Source: Zopfochytrium polystomum | Taxonomy: Eukaryota; Chytridiomycota; Chytridiomycetes; Chytridiales; Chytridiaceae | Reading direction: 5' to 3' | DNA length: 64,000 nucleotides | NCBI GenBank assembly: GCA_025765615.1 | Contig: JAIVFJ010000193.1 | Span: forward strand, 58,709-122,708 | In this document: piece after piece, positions 44,980-56,222 of the stretch | Position numbering within the stretch: the stretch's first letter is position 1 | Layout of the letters: the number at the start of each line of letters is the position of its first letter | Position numbers and translations under genes: made by a program | The notes under the pieces: model-generated | What the model was told of the DNA's origin: nothing | Seen by the model: only the letters and a program-made list of their open reading frames with translations | Databases searched by the model: none

Positions 44980-47900
44980 ATGCTGCGAACGGCGGTTGTC
45001 CTTCTCGCGCATGCGTTGCTGCTGCTCACCTGCGTCGCGACGCCATCCCTCACAATGAGGCGCTCAGGCATGGGCGGCGACCTCTCCCGCATGGGCAGCT
45101 CCTCCTCAAACAACTCGCCGGAGGGCTCAACAGTCAAAGTCGGGGACAAGTCCGTCCAGGTAATTCACATCTCGCAGCCCCCGCCCGCCCTCTCCAGCCG
45201 CCCTCTCTCTTGGCACACCACTAGCCGGTCTGATCCTGCCTTTGCAAAAATATACCAAGGTCGGAGGCGTGGTCGGCCGCGGAGGTTCCGGAACGGTGTA
45301 CAGCGCAAAGACTGGCAACGGGCAGGACGCAGTCTACAAGAAGCTGAAGCCGGGCGCCGAGTGGGGCGACCACGAGGTGGCGGCGACGAGAGCTGGTGCG
45401 GGCAAGCCCCCCTTTCTTGGGTCCCTGGCACGCCTCCCAGCATTATCCCGCCGCTAACACCCCGATTTCGTTTCCAATACCGGGCATGACTCCCTCCCTC
45501 TTCTCCTCCATTCTTTCTCCTAAACAACAAACCAAAAACAGCCAAACAGTACATCTCCCACGACGACAAAGGAATGGTCCAGAAGAAAGTGGGCGACTCG
45601 AACCTTAAGACTTACTTGAAGAACAACCGCGACTCTTCCCCCGGACGAATGAGCGAGGCGATCGACAAGCAGATCAACAAGCAGCAGGACAAGGCCGGGT
45701 ACAACCACAACGACGTGTCGGGCGAGAACATTCGCGTTGGAACGAAGAAAGATGTTGGCTTCATGTGCCTTTAAAGCCGTTTTTATTCTACTTTTCACTC
45801 ACTCAAACATCAACAACCGAAACAAAAAAAACATTCCAGGGATCGGCAAAGTTCAAGCTCGTGGACTGGTCCGAGGGTACGCATCCCCATGGGCACTGCA
45901 CTCTGTTTTTTTTCACAAATTTAACCTTTCCCATCGTCCCCCCATCCCTCCCATTCTCCTTCCACAAAAACAACAACCACTTTCTCCCAGCCACGCCTGG
46001 CAGCTCGTCGACGCGAAACAAGGCTGCCGGAAAGAGCGAGATCAAAGAGTTTTGCAGCGACCACATGGGCTTCCGGTACGCTGCCGGCGGCAGGCTGTTC
46101 CGTCGCGCCGGTGCATGCGGAAGGGGCGGCGGCGCAAAGGGCGGCGGCGCAAAGACGGATGCGAAGGCGGGTACGGCTGCTGGCAAGGCCACAGGAGGAA
46201 CTGGGGCAAAGGCCGCTGGTGGAGCCGCTGGAAGCAGTGCTGCCCCCGGCGGCAAGTCTGCCGGCCCGAAGAGTGGTACCCGCGCGGGCAACGTGGGTGG
46301 GACTGGTGGTGCTGAGGGTAAAGAAACGACGGCGGGACGTGGTGCGGGAGGGGGAGCTGCAGCTGGCAAGACGGGCGCGACGGCCCGTGGCGGCGCTGCC
46401 GGAGAGGGGCCTGGCAAGGCTGGCAAGGCTGGCAAGGCTGGCAAGGCTGGCGACGGCGCCGCAGCCGGGAAGACTGGAGGCGTTGGCGTCGCAAAAGGTG
46501 GCGGCGCCGACCGTGGCAAGACGGCTGCCACTGGGGCCACCGGCAAGGCCCCAGCGTCGCAGCGTGGCGGCGGAGGTGCCCGAGGGGACAGTGCGACGAC
46601 CGGGGCCACATCAAAAGCTGGAGGAGGAAAGGGCGCCGGCAAGGGTGCGACCGGAACGGGCGGCGGTGCAGCTGGGCCAGCCAAGGGTGGCGGTGCTGCC
46701 AAGGCCGCGGGTGGTGCAGGTGGAGGGGGGAAAGGCGGCGGTGCCGGCGGTGGCAAGACAGCCGGCGCCAACGGCAAGACACCAGCGGCGGGCAAGGTGA
46801 CGCGTGGCAGCGGCGGCGGTGCACGTGAAGTCTCAACGGGGGTTGCTGGCGGTAAGACGGTAGGCGGCTCCAATGGAAAGGCAGCAGCGGCAGGACGCGG
46901 TGGCGGCGCAACTGAAACCGGTGCAGGAGCGACGCGAGGCGGCGGCGGTGCTGGACTCAAGAAAGCCGGTGGAGGGGCTGGCGGTGGCAAGGCTGGTGGT
47001 GCTAATGGCAAAGCACCCGCGGCCGGACGCGGCGGCGGCACAACCGGAGCCGGTGCAAAGGTTGGCAGCGCGACGCCTGCGAAAGGCGCAGGTGGCGGTA
47101 AGACGGGCGCCCCCAATGGCAAGGCACCAGCGGCAGGACGCGGCGGCGGTGCAGCTTCTGTAGCCAGCGGGAAGGCTGGAGGAGCGACGCGCGGCGGCGC
47201 AAATGGCGGCGGCAAGCCGGGCGGTTCCACGGGAGCTGGATCCGGAGGGAAAGGAAGTGGGACGGGCAAGGCTGCACGAGCAAATGGCGGCGCTGGTCTC
47301 ACGAAGGTCGGCGGCGTTAGTGGTGGCAAGGCGGGCGGCCCCAATGGCAAGACACCCGCGACGGGACGTGATGCCGGCGCACTTGGAGCCAAAGGCGCAG
47401 CGTCGAAAGGTGCTCGTGGCGGTCAGGCGGGCGGCGGTGGCGGTGGCAAAGCGGGTGGTTTAAACAGCAAGGCACCAGCCACAGGAGCAACGCGCGGCGG
47501 AGCACCAGGAGGATCCAAAAGTGGAGTTGGAGCTGGAGGGAAAGGAAGCGGGGCCGGCAGCAACACTGCAGGAACAACGCGCGGCGGCGGCGGTGCAGCT
47601 AGAGTAGCGAAGGGCGCTGGAGGCGGCAAGGCGGGTGGCTCCAATGGCAAGGCACCTGCAGCGGGTCGTGGCAGTGGCACGAGCGGGACCGCTGGCGCGA
47701 ACCGCGGGGGTGGCGGAGCCGAAGTTGCCAAGGGAAGTGGAGGCGGCAAGATGGGCGGAGCCGGCGGAAAGGCACCAGCACCAGCGAGACTCGGAACCGG
47801 AGCGAACGGCGGCGTCAGCAAGGCAACACGCGGGGGAGCGACAGGCGGAGCGAAAACGCCATTGGGATCGGGGGGAAGTGGGGCAAAGACTCAAGCTCGT

Positions 47901-48431
47901 GCTGGAACTGCAGGTGGTGGAGGGGGGTCAAAGGCACCAGTGCCAAGAGGAGGTGGCGGAGGAGCCGCCAAAGGCGCTGCGAAGACCCAGTCTCGCGGCG
48001 GCGGCACTGCTGGAGGTGGATCAAAAGCAGGAGATGGCGGAACAGCCCAGGTCGGCACCGCGGCGAAGCCCCAAACGCGAGGCGGCGGCGGCACCGGCAC
48101 TGGAGCAGGAGCGCGAGGAGGAGGCGGAAGCGGTGCCGGCGCTTCGAGAGGCAATCCGTCGACTCCGGCACGCACAAACCGCGGCGGCGGCGACAGCACA
48201 GCAAAGGCCCCAGCGGCAAAACCGGCGCCGGCTCAGAAGGCGAATGGTGGCGGTAGCGGAGGTGGGAGCAGACAGACGGGAGGGGCAACGAAGCAGGCAC
48301 CAGAGAAGAAGCAGGCGGCCGCCCCTAAGCAGCAGCTGCAGCAGGCTGCACCGAAGCAGCAGGCCTCGGCGAAGCCCGCTGCGGCTGCTAAGCCGGCGTC
48401 AGGCGGTGGAGGAGGAGGCAAGAAGAAATAA
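44980..48431 (+). CDS. secreted minimal kinase-like protein with giant Gly/Ala/Lys repeat tail
   Basis: Exons 44980-45159, 45260-45395, 45542-45753, 45840-45876 and 45991-48431; 1001 residues. Signal peptide MLRTAVVLLAHALLLLTCVA. Kinase-like motifs follow: Gly loop GRGGSGTVY (66-74), DAVYKKL (VAIK-like Lys), HEVAATRA (helix C Glu), then YNHNDVSGEN with Asp163 and Asn168, and LVDWSEG with Asp185 (DFG/DWS equivalent, as in APH-type kinases). Between them the fold is very short; the usual C-lobe after the metal-binding Asp is replaced by about 60 residues (KSEIKEFCSDHMGFRY ... GRLFRRAG). From about 265 onward some 740 residues consist of imperfect repeats around GGKAGGxNGKAPAAGRGGG, strongly basic. 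The donor after exon 3 is GTTGGC. Paralog at 49185-50441 has identical exon lengths 136/212/37. Role unknown; an extracellular or host-directed kinase-like factor is inference. Confidence 0.8.
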
Positions 48432-48944
48432 GAGGTGGGCAACGAAACTTAATCGCTCTCCTGTGATTGTTCGTTGGGAGCGGATCCTATTCTTTCGTTT
48501 CCATACATCAATCTTTCGTTCGTCAAGCGCTTTTTTTTTTTTTTTTCGGCGGGAACATTATGTAGTAACACGACCGTTAAGATTGAAACCACCAGCACGC
48601 ACAGCCACTCCTTCTCACCCTCGCCCCCAGCAAGCCAGCCAGCGCGCAAGCGCCCGTCAGCCTGAAACGGAAACTTGATGGGCTTGCATTTGGCCGCAAT
48701 GTACTTTTTTTTTTGTGTGTTTTTTTTTTTTTTTTTTTGCCAAGACCGTCTTGCTTTACTTTTCGCTTTGTCTCCTAATTACCAATATTAATAAATTCAT
48801 AAATATATTTGATTTTGATTCTAGACACCCGGCGTCAAGTACGGCTCAGCCCGCGGCAGGGTCGCGGCAAGGGCGGAGTCCGCCGGCTGCCGGCGCGCCG
48901 GGTCTTGCCGGAACACTGTGTGAGAAAGAGAGAGAGAGAGGTGT

Positions 48945-49024
<80 letters not shown>

Positions 49025-49184
49025 GAGAGCGAGAGAGAGAGAGTGTGTGTGTGTGCTCCTTTTTCTTTTATTTTTCTTGCTGTTATTTTGTTTTATTCAC
49101 CTCGCCGTACCGCTTTTAAAAATGACCCCGCATCCGCCGAAACCCCCTCCGGCCACTCAACCCCCACCAACCACCACAAACGCG
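48432..49184. other. intergenic region between kinase-like paralogs
   Basis: 750 bp with T runs (48531-48547 and 48713-48738), an AT-rich patch (48780-48820) and a GA microsatellite (48926-49041) just before the downstream gene. Confidence 0.5.
48926..49041. repeat. (GA)n microsatellite
   Basis: GA dinucleotides with a few interruptions, ending about 145 bp before the ATG of the second kinase-like paralog. Confidence 0.9.
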
Positions 49185-50441
49185 ATGCTTCAATCAACGG
49201 CACTCATTCTTGCCTTCGTCTTGCTGCTTACCACTTCTGCCCCGTCGCTCGCCATGAGGCGGTCAGGAATGGGCGGCGACCTGTCCCGAATGTCTGGCTC
49301 CACCAGCAGCTCGCCCGAGGGCCAAACGGTCAACGTCGGAGGCCACTCTGTCCAGGTTTGTTTCCTACTGCCGAATCTCACTACTCCCCGCATGCGTTAC
49401 GTCCCTCTGTCCAGTCGGCCTCACGGCTCCCTCATTAATCGACCTTCGTCGCAAGGTCGGAAATGAGATCGGTCGGGGAGGATCGGGAACGGTGTACAGT
49501 GCTACTACGAGCAGTGGGAGTAGCGCTGCTTACAAGAAGCTGAAGCCAGGGGCCGAATGGGAAGCCCATGAGGTCGCCGCGACACGTGCAGGTATGCGCA
49601 TGTTACAGTAGCGTTTGCCCTGAATCTTCTCATCGTTCTCACTTTGTCGATCTGATCACTTTCGCTCAACCCTCCATTGAAACACCGAACACTTCGCTCT
49701 TTCGTCCTACTACCCTTACTTCCTTAATCACATAGCCAAGCAATACATTGCCCACGACGACAAAGGCATGGTACAGACAAAGGTGGGCCACTCGAGCCTC
49801 AAAGATCACCTGAAGAACAACCGCGACTCCTCGCCCGGACGCATGAGCGCGGAGATCGATCGTCAGATCAACAAGCAGCAAGACAAGGCCGGGTACAATC
49901 ATAACGACGTTAAAGGCGAGAACATCCGCGTTGGTACAAAAAAAGATGTAAGTAGAAAGTTCTGCCCTCTGAAAGGTTTCTCATCGAATTAACGCACACT
50001 CAAACAAAACCCATACCACACCAAACCGCAGGGCTCTGCGAAATACAGACTCGTGGATTGGTCAGAGGGTGCGTATACGTTGCATCAACTTGTTCCTACA
50101 ATCGCATTGCCTCATCTAGCTTCCCACCGCAACTTCGAAATCTGTTAGCCAAACCCGGCGGCGCGTCGTCAAGGAACAAGAAAGACGGAACCGACAACAT
50201 CAGAGAGTTCTGTGATGACCACATGTCCTTCCGCTCCCAGGGAGGGCGACTGTTCCGACGGGCCGGCCGCTGTTCCAAGGGCGGTGCTACCACTGGCAAG
50301 AAAACCACCACGCCGGCCAAGGCAGCTCCCGCAGGCGGTGCCACTCGAGCGGCGCCGGCGCGAGCGGCGAAACCCGCCGCCGGAGGCGGTGCGAAGAAGG
50401 CGGCAAGCGCCGCTCCCACAAAGCCAAAGGGCCGGAAGTAG
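49185..50441 (+). CDS. secreted minimal kinase-like protein, short-tail paralog
   Basis: Exons 49185-49355, 49456-49591, 49736-49947, 50032-50068 and 50149-50441; 282 residues. Signal peptide MLQSTALILAFVLLLTTSA followed by MRRSGMGGDLSRM, shared with the paralog. Gly loop GRGGSGTVY (63-71), AAYKKL (Lys84/85), HEVAATRA (Glu96), YNHNDVKGEN (Asp160, Asn165), LVDWSEG (Asp182). C-terminal block REFCDDHMSFR ... GRLFRRAGRC has Cys residues that could pair outside the cell. The basic Ala/Pro/Lys tail is only about 60 residues. Exons 2-4 match the 44980 gene base for base in length, so this is a tandem duplication in which the tail alone changed. An upstream in-frame ATG at 49122 would hide the signal peptide; I prefer 49185. 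Confidence 0.82.
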
Positions 50442-50569
50442 CTTTGCTCCTGTTCGTCTTCCTTTAAATCAACTTTGGTGCTTCGTTGTTTCCTTCCAAC
50501 TCTACATTAATACATACATTGCCCCAGCTTACAAAATGCGATTTGAAGTCCAATTTTGTTAGCTTGGTG

Positions 50570-50945
50570 AGGGTACCGGGCAATGCCGATTCAAGTAGGA
50601 AAGTTCCGAGCGGATTGACAGACCTGAATGAAGGCAGTCGGAGCCTCCTTCGGCACCGCGACCCACTCCAGATCGATACTCTCCAGCACCAGCTCAGCAA
50701 TAAACGCTTTAGCATCTTTGGCGCTTTTACCACCGCTTGGAGCTATCGACGGAGCAGCAACGTCGAATATGGACACAAGAGAGGGCCTGTCCGAGGAGGG
50801 GGACGGTCAAGTAAGCAACGTTCGCTCAGCCTCCGACTCGGGACTGGAGGCGACGGCCGGACGAACGCTGGACAGCTTGCAAAAGCGAGGCTCGAAAATC
50901 TCATTAATGTACCCGCCGGTGGTGTCGGAGGCTTGATCACCTTGC
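50570..50945 (-). pseudogene. inverted fragment of a DUF4139 gene
   Basis: Read on the minus strand it gives GYINEIFEPRF, SSVRPAV, a stop, then PSLVSIFDVAA, ELVLESIDLEWVAVPKEAP and a CAG|GTCTGT donor. It is nearly identical in DNA to 54440-54775 (plus strand) and less so to the matching part of the intact gene at 51.9-52.16 kb. An in-frame TGA and the lack of the rest of the gene show it is a remnant. Confidence 0.75.
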
Positions 50946-51039
50946 TTGCAATGGAAAATCGACTCAACATGTGCCGCGTCGCAAAGTGTCTGTCTGTCCC
51001 AAAAAGGCTGCGCCGCCCAAATCAGCGCCCGCCGTGAGG

Positions 51040-52784
51040 ATGATAAAGAAGTGGGGGAATCGCCAAGCCCCAACGACGCCGGCCCCGCCCGACTCCTCCT
51101 CCTCCTCCTCGGCGCCGCACGATCTGCCCAAGCAGCCAAAGCTGCATCCAAGCGCGGCAAACGGGGGTGAAGCGACCGTCCACACCCTGACCGCGTCGTC
51201 GTCGTTTGTTGCCCTGCCAGCTTACGTCCGCCTGTCGTCCAGCCTCGAGACAACGCCAACTATGCAGCCAGAGACAGCCACAACCACCACCTCCCACCAC
51301 AAGGACGCGCAGGCCTTCCCCGTGCGCGCCGCCACCATCTTTCGCACCGCAAAGTTGGCCCTGGTTAGCCGCACCATCCCGATCGGCCTCAAGGCCGGCC
51401 GCAACTCAGTGTTTGTCGACCGCCTTCCCACTGCCATCGACACCAGAATCCAGCCTCCACGCGTCGGCGTGCCCGACGACGCCGCTGGCGTCTCGCTGGT
51501 CTCGGTCAAGTACCATGCCGGCTCGGCCGCACCTGGATCCCCCTCGTCAAAGTGCCCCGCGACGACAGAGGAGTCGGAGGCGCTCAAATCGACGTTGACA
51601 TTGGTACTGGTGGCGGCCGAGGATGTGGAGGTGGAGATCGAGATCGCGTATTTGGTCGACGGCGCGAAATGGTGGCCGTTCTACGACATCCGCGCCTACA
51701 TCGGGAAAGGCACCAGCGGGTCGGGAGCAGGCGACCAGCACCACGTCATGATTCACTATCGCGCCGTTGTGTCGCAGACGACCGGGGAGGAGTGGAAGAA
51801 CGTTGCGCTGACATTGAGCTTGGGCAGTCCAAGCTTTAACGTTCCGCCGCTTAGTCAGGTCAACGCCGTTGGTGCGTACAACTCGTCCAGTGCCAAGACT
51901 CCAAGCAACGCTTCCGGATTCTCCCTTCCCGGCTCGAGCTCTGATTTGGATGTAGAGAAGTCCATTTTGCTTCGGCCTTCTACGAACTCGGACTGGATTC
52001 CACTTGTCTCCAACTTTGAGATCGCCGCTCCCGCATCAGTTTCTAGCCGAGACGGTAGCACAAAGGAGACGACTTTGTTTGTGGCGGAACTCGTGCTCGA
52101 GAGCATAGATCTTGAATGGATTGTCGTACCAAAGGAGTCATCCACGGCTTTTATCCAGGCTCGTTAATTTTTTCTTCTGCATACCCTATTCTTGTGTTAT
52201 TCATTGACTCGCGTCACCACAATTCAGTGCAAGATCACGAACGCCACAACGTACGACCTCTTTCCCGGCTCCGCCTCCGTTTTCGTTGGCAACACGTTCG
52301 TGGCCACCACGTCTATCCCACGGGTCCAGCCTCATGAATCCTTCACAACCTGCTTCGGCCCAGACGCACTCGTCCAAGTAACGCGCTCCCCGCTCGCCAA
52401 GAAGGGCACGACCACCGCCAGCGGCTCGTCCACGTACTTTAGCCGGCGCACAGCAATCTACAACGGGCGTTCAGCCGTCCTACCCAAGCTCATTATCCGT
52501 GATCGCGTGCCCATCGCATCCAACGGGCGGCTCACCTTGCTTGCGCCTGCGGACCTCCCCGTCGGTGCGGACAGCTGGAAGGGCGTGCACGTGCGGGACG
52601 GCGTGCGCGCGCGGTTCGTGCAAAAGAACGACGAGGAGCGCGCCGAGGGCGAAAAGGGCGACGGCACGATCGAGTGGGTGTGCAAGCCCTGTTCCGGCAG
52701 GGCACCGATTCGAAGTGAGTTTGGTGTGGGAGCTTGTTGCTGCGGCCCGGGATCAAGTGGACGCTGTCGGAGACGGACTTGTGA
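51040..52784 (+). CDS. DUF4140/DUF4139 protein (mucoidy-inhibitor A-like), coiled coil lost
   Basis: Exon 1 51040-52158, exon 2 52228 to about 52784. ATG 51040 (MIKKWG) is chosen because the neighbouring copy also starts MMKKW; ATG 51262 is the alternative. N-terminal DUF4140 part (PVRAATIFRTAKLALVSRT ... GLKAGRNSVFVDRLP), then directly DUF4139 (VEIEIAYLVDGAKWWPFYDI, YRAVVSQTTGEEWKNVALTL, ITNATTYDLFPGSASVFVG, IEWVC). The coiled coil normally between them is missing here but survives in the 53.3-55.4 kb copy. The intron starts CAG|GC rather than GT. Near the end two compensating shifts (about 52690 and 52740) are needed to read AGHRFEVSLVWEL and KWTLSETDL-stop. Family function is poorly known. 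Confidence 0.75.
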
Positions 52785-53336
52785 AGGAGAGGGTGCGTTG
52801 CTTGTTCTCCGTTGGTCCACTTTTCCAAGTTGTTTTTTCCACCACTATCAGCAGTTTTCCGATTCAATACATTCCGACCTATATCGTGAAGCCAGAACCG
52901 TGTGGAAAACGAGTAGCTCTTAGCTATTTTGTTTCTCCGTGGCCAGTACTGAGAGAGAAATCGACGCCGCTCCAAAACTGCGATGAGCGTTTGAAAGCGC
53001 TGTTGATGAGCCTCGCCGACAAGATTTCATTGGGGAATATACAGGAGGTTGATGCCCGCCACAGGCATTTGTGAGTGGCACATTGTGCCAGTGGCCCAGC
53101 TTCGGTGGCCTCGAGAGGACAACTGCAAGCAAGTTCGCATCAAGACAGCGAAAGAAACAGGTTCCAGAGCCATGCATATTTAAATCCAGCAAAGACGAAT
53201 TCTTCAGGTTTGCAGTCAGTCCAGAGAGGAACAACAGCAAGCAAGTCAAAATGAAGACAGCAGCAAGTAGCTGAACTATATGATGAATCCAGCAACGAGT
53301 CCTTGCAGTCAGTCGAAAGAGCGCAAGAAAAAAAAA
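52785..53336. other. intergenic region
   Basis: About 550 bp between the two DUF4139 genes; no gene-like frame. AAGCAAGT-type short repeats (53125-53270). Confidence 0.4.
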
Positions 53337-55422
53337 ATGATGAAAAAGTGGGCAAGCAGCAGTATCTCGAGTCGACCCCGCTCTCGGGCTGATGAACCCA
53401 CGACTGGCGGCCTCAGCACAGCCCGTCCGAAGGCGCCACCCGCCTCCAACCCCACCACACCACCGCAACTACCACATCCTCGACGTTGCCACCCACCGCG
53501 CCGTCGCTTAGCGCGATCGTTCGACTGGCTTCCAGCCTCGAGAGCGGCACCGTGCCAGGCTCTTCAACGACCCGCCAAGCCCGACACCACGAAGACGACG
53601 GCCCACCACTGGGACGCCCAGGCCTTGCCCGTCCGCACCGTCACAGTCTTCCAGCCGTCAATCGTGCCGAGGTTCACCGCGCCCATCACCATCAGCCTCA
53701 AGGCCGGCCGCAAACACAATTGTCGTCAGACCGCCTGCCGGTCTTGCATCGTCGCCGACACCCTCCGCGTCGCCGGGATCGAGACCAGCGCCGCTAATAC
53801 CCCGCGCAACCCTCGTGACAGGTCCGAATTTGAAGTCCGAGACGACCTGGCCGCGGAGCTCAAAGCAGTGGAACGGCGCCGTCGTAGCAAGGAAGCTGAG
53901 ATGGCCGGTCTTCCGTCGCCAGCTGGAGCTGCTCGACGACTACTCTGCCAAAGCCGTGCCGGTCGATTCAAGCGCTGCCGCGCTGGGCAAGATTGTGGAT
54001 GTGTATGTTGGTCGCATACGTTCCATCCACACCCGCGATCGACGTCGCGGAGGACGAAATCGAGAAGATTCGCTGCGGAGATCGCCGAGACGCGAGACAA
54101 GATGGAGTGCAGCGCGACCGGAGTGCGTTCGACCGACCCGGGGAGCCGAAAAGCTGAGGGGGCTTTGTGTCAATCATCGTTATAGCGGCGGGGCGACGTC
54201 GACGTGGTGATGGACCTGTCCTACGTAGTCGACCATGCCCAGTGGTCGCCGGTGTACGACCTGCGAGCCCACATCGGGGAGGGATCCAGACCGCGAAGGC
54301 GAAAAAGAGCCGTGTCATGATCCATTATCGTGCGGTTGTGTCCGCAAGAGACTGGAGAGGCTTGGGATAACGTGGCGCTGACCCTGAGTGCGGGTAGGCC
54401 CTACTTTGAGCGCGCCGACGCTTCGCAAGATCGTCACCACCGGCGGGTACATTAACGAGACTTTCGAGCCTCGCTTTAGCAAGCTGTCCAGCGTTCGTCC
54501 AGCCGTCGGCTCCAGTCCCGAGTCGGATGCTGAACGAACGTTGCTTACTCGACCGTCCCCCTCCTCGGACTGGCCCTCTCTTGTGTCCATATTCGATGTT
54601 GCTGCTTCCGTCGACAGGTTCCAAGCGGTGGTAAAAGCGCCAAAGGTACCAAAGTGTTTGTCGCTGAGGCTGGTGCTGGAGAGTATCGATCTGGAGTGGG
54701 TCGTGTGCCGAAGGAGGCTCCGACTGCTTTCATTCAGGTCTGTCAATCCGCTCGGAATTTTCCTACTTGTTCACTCGATAATAACACTGGTCACTTTCCT
54801 TAACAAAAATACAGAGCAAATCACGAACTCGACGCCCTACGTCCTCCTCCCTGGTCCCGCCTCCTTCTTCGTGAACAACTCATTCGCGACCAAGTCCGCC
54901 CTCCCACTGGTCCACCCCTGCGAATTTTTCACCGCCAAGCTCGGCCCCGACCCCTCTGTCCGCGCAACCCTCTCACCCCTCGTCCAAAAGCGCACCCAGG
55001 CAACCAATGGCACCATCACCTTCTTTAGCCGGTGCCTCGCGATCCACAACACGCGCCACTCCACGCTCCCCCGCTCGTCGTGCGCGACCAGGTCCCGTCC
55101 GCGGCGCCAGCAACGAGACCAAGGTCGCGGTGCTGGTGCCCACGGGCCTGCCCGTTGGCGAGGACAGCTGGAAGGGCGTCGCCGTGAGGGAGGGCGTGCA
55201 GGCGCGGTACGTGCAGAAGAACGAAGACGAGAGGTTGGGGGAGTGAAGGGGGACGGTACGATCGAGTGGGTGTGTACACGCGTTGCTGCGGGACAGAGGT
55301 TGGAAGTTAGCCTGGTGTGGGAGGTGAGCGCACCGACCGGTTACAGTTGGACAGTGTCTGAGACGGATGAGAAGCATCGCAAGCGCGATGCCCTTCGCAG
55401 AAAGTCTTCCGGCTCTGATTGA
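53337..55422 (+). pseudogene. second DUF4140/DUF4139 copy, many frame breaks
   Basis: Starts MMKKW and keeps, in order but in different frames: DAQALPVRTVTVFQPSIV, SLKAGRK, the coiled-coil region (AELKAVERRRRSKEAEM, LELLDDYSAKAVPVDSSAAA), LSYVVDHAQWSPVYDLRAHI, MIHYRAVVS, GYINETFEPRFSKLSSV, PSLVSIFDVAA, VLESIDLEWV, ITNSTPYVLLPGPASFFV, and an intact last frame IEWVCTRVAAGQRLEVSLVW ... RRKSSGSD with stop at 55420. At least six shifts are needed for a full protein, too many for chance errors alone compared with neighbouring genes, so I call it a pseudogene. It preserves the family's full architecture. Confidence 0.7.
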
Positions 55423-55493
55423 ATGTTGGCTTGTGTGGCCAAGCTTCTTTTATTTTTTGAGGAACAGCCATACAAAAAGCAATTGTCCCAAAC

Positions 55494-56222
55494 ATGTCCC
55501 ACGCGGTTGTCGTTCGAAGGTTGGTCTACTCAACCCAACCCGACCCCTTGACAAAAAACTCACAGCCCACGTTCATGCAACGTGCAGAGTCGACGCAGGA
55601 AACCCAAAGGAGCAGAATGCCATATCGACCTAACACGCAGGGCGTTCTTCAACAATTCGAACACCGGCGCCGACGAGCACGTACCTCCCTTCACCTGCTC
55701 CAGTCCCACCCCGACCACATCCCCGATCTCTACTTTGCCGCCTTCCTCGACAACGAGCCCGCCGGCTGCATCGCCTTCACACGATCGTCAGTCTCGCACG
55801 ACGACGGCACCCTCACCGAGACGTGCACCTTCGGTCCCGTGTGCACAAGGACCGATCTCCAGGGTCGCGGCATCGCGCGCAAGCTGATCTCGCACTCGCT
55901 GGACGCCGCGAGAGACATGGGATTCAAGGCGTGCATCATCTTTGGCGATCCGCGCTTCTACGGGAGGCTTGGGTTCCGCTGCGCGGAGCGGTACGACATC
56001 GCCAACGAGGACGGGTACTTTAAGGTTGCCATGATGGCGAGGGAGATCCAGCCGGGTTTGCTGAGGGCTGGGACGTTTCGGCAGTCGGCGGTGTTTCGGT
56101 CGCTGGAGCGCGCGGAAGAGTGGGACAGGGAGAGGGGGGCGGAGATGTGGGACAAGGTGGAGGGGCGACCCAGCCAGCTGGACTTTCAGCTGATGAGCTC
56201 GCTGTGCTACAAACGTACTTAG
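55494..56222 (+). CDS. GNAT-family N-acetyltransferase
   Basis: Intronless, 242 residues. GNAT fold: LYFAAFLDNEPAGCIAFTRS (beta 2-3), TFGPVCTRTDLQGRGIARKL with the acetyl-CoA pyrophosphate loop (Q-G-R-G-I-A), SLDAARDMGFKACIIFGDPRFYGRLGF (helix 3 to beta 5 with the YxRLGF signature of the YhbS-like group). The substrate is unknown; YhbS relatives act on small molecules or proteins. The N-terminal 45 residues are not part of the fold, and the second in-frame ATG (55620, MPYRPNTQG) could be the true start. C-terminal helical extension after 170. Confidence 0.85.
   Translation: MSHAVVVRRLVYSTQPDPLTKNSQPTFMQRAESTQETQRSRMPYRPNTQGVLQQFEHRRRRARTSLHLLQSHPDHIPDLYFAAFLDNEPAGCIAFTRSSVSHDDGTLTETCTFGPVCTRTDLQGRGIARKLISHSLDAARDMGFKACIIFGDPRFYGRLGFRCAERYDIANEDGYFKVAMMAREIQPGLLRAGTFRQSAVFRSLERAEEWDRERGAEMWDKVEGRPSQLDFQLMSSLCYKRT

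Noticed and set aside
45803..47392. 529-codon minus-strand Pro/Ala-rich frame
   Set aside because: Antisense of the Gly/Ala repeat tail; the plus strand has signal peptide, conserved introns and a paralog.
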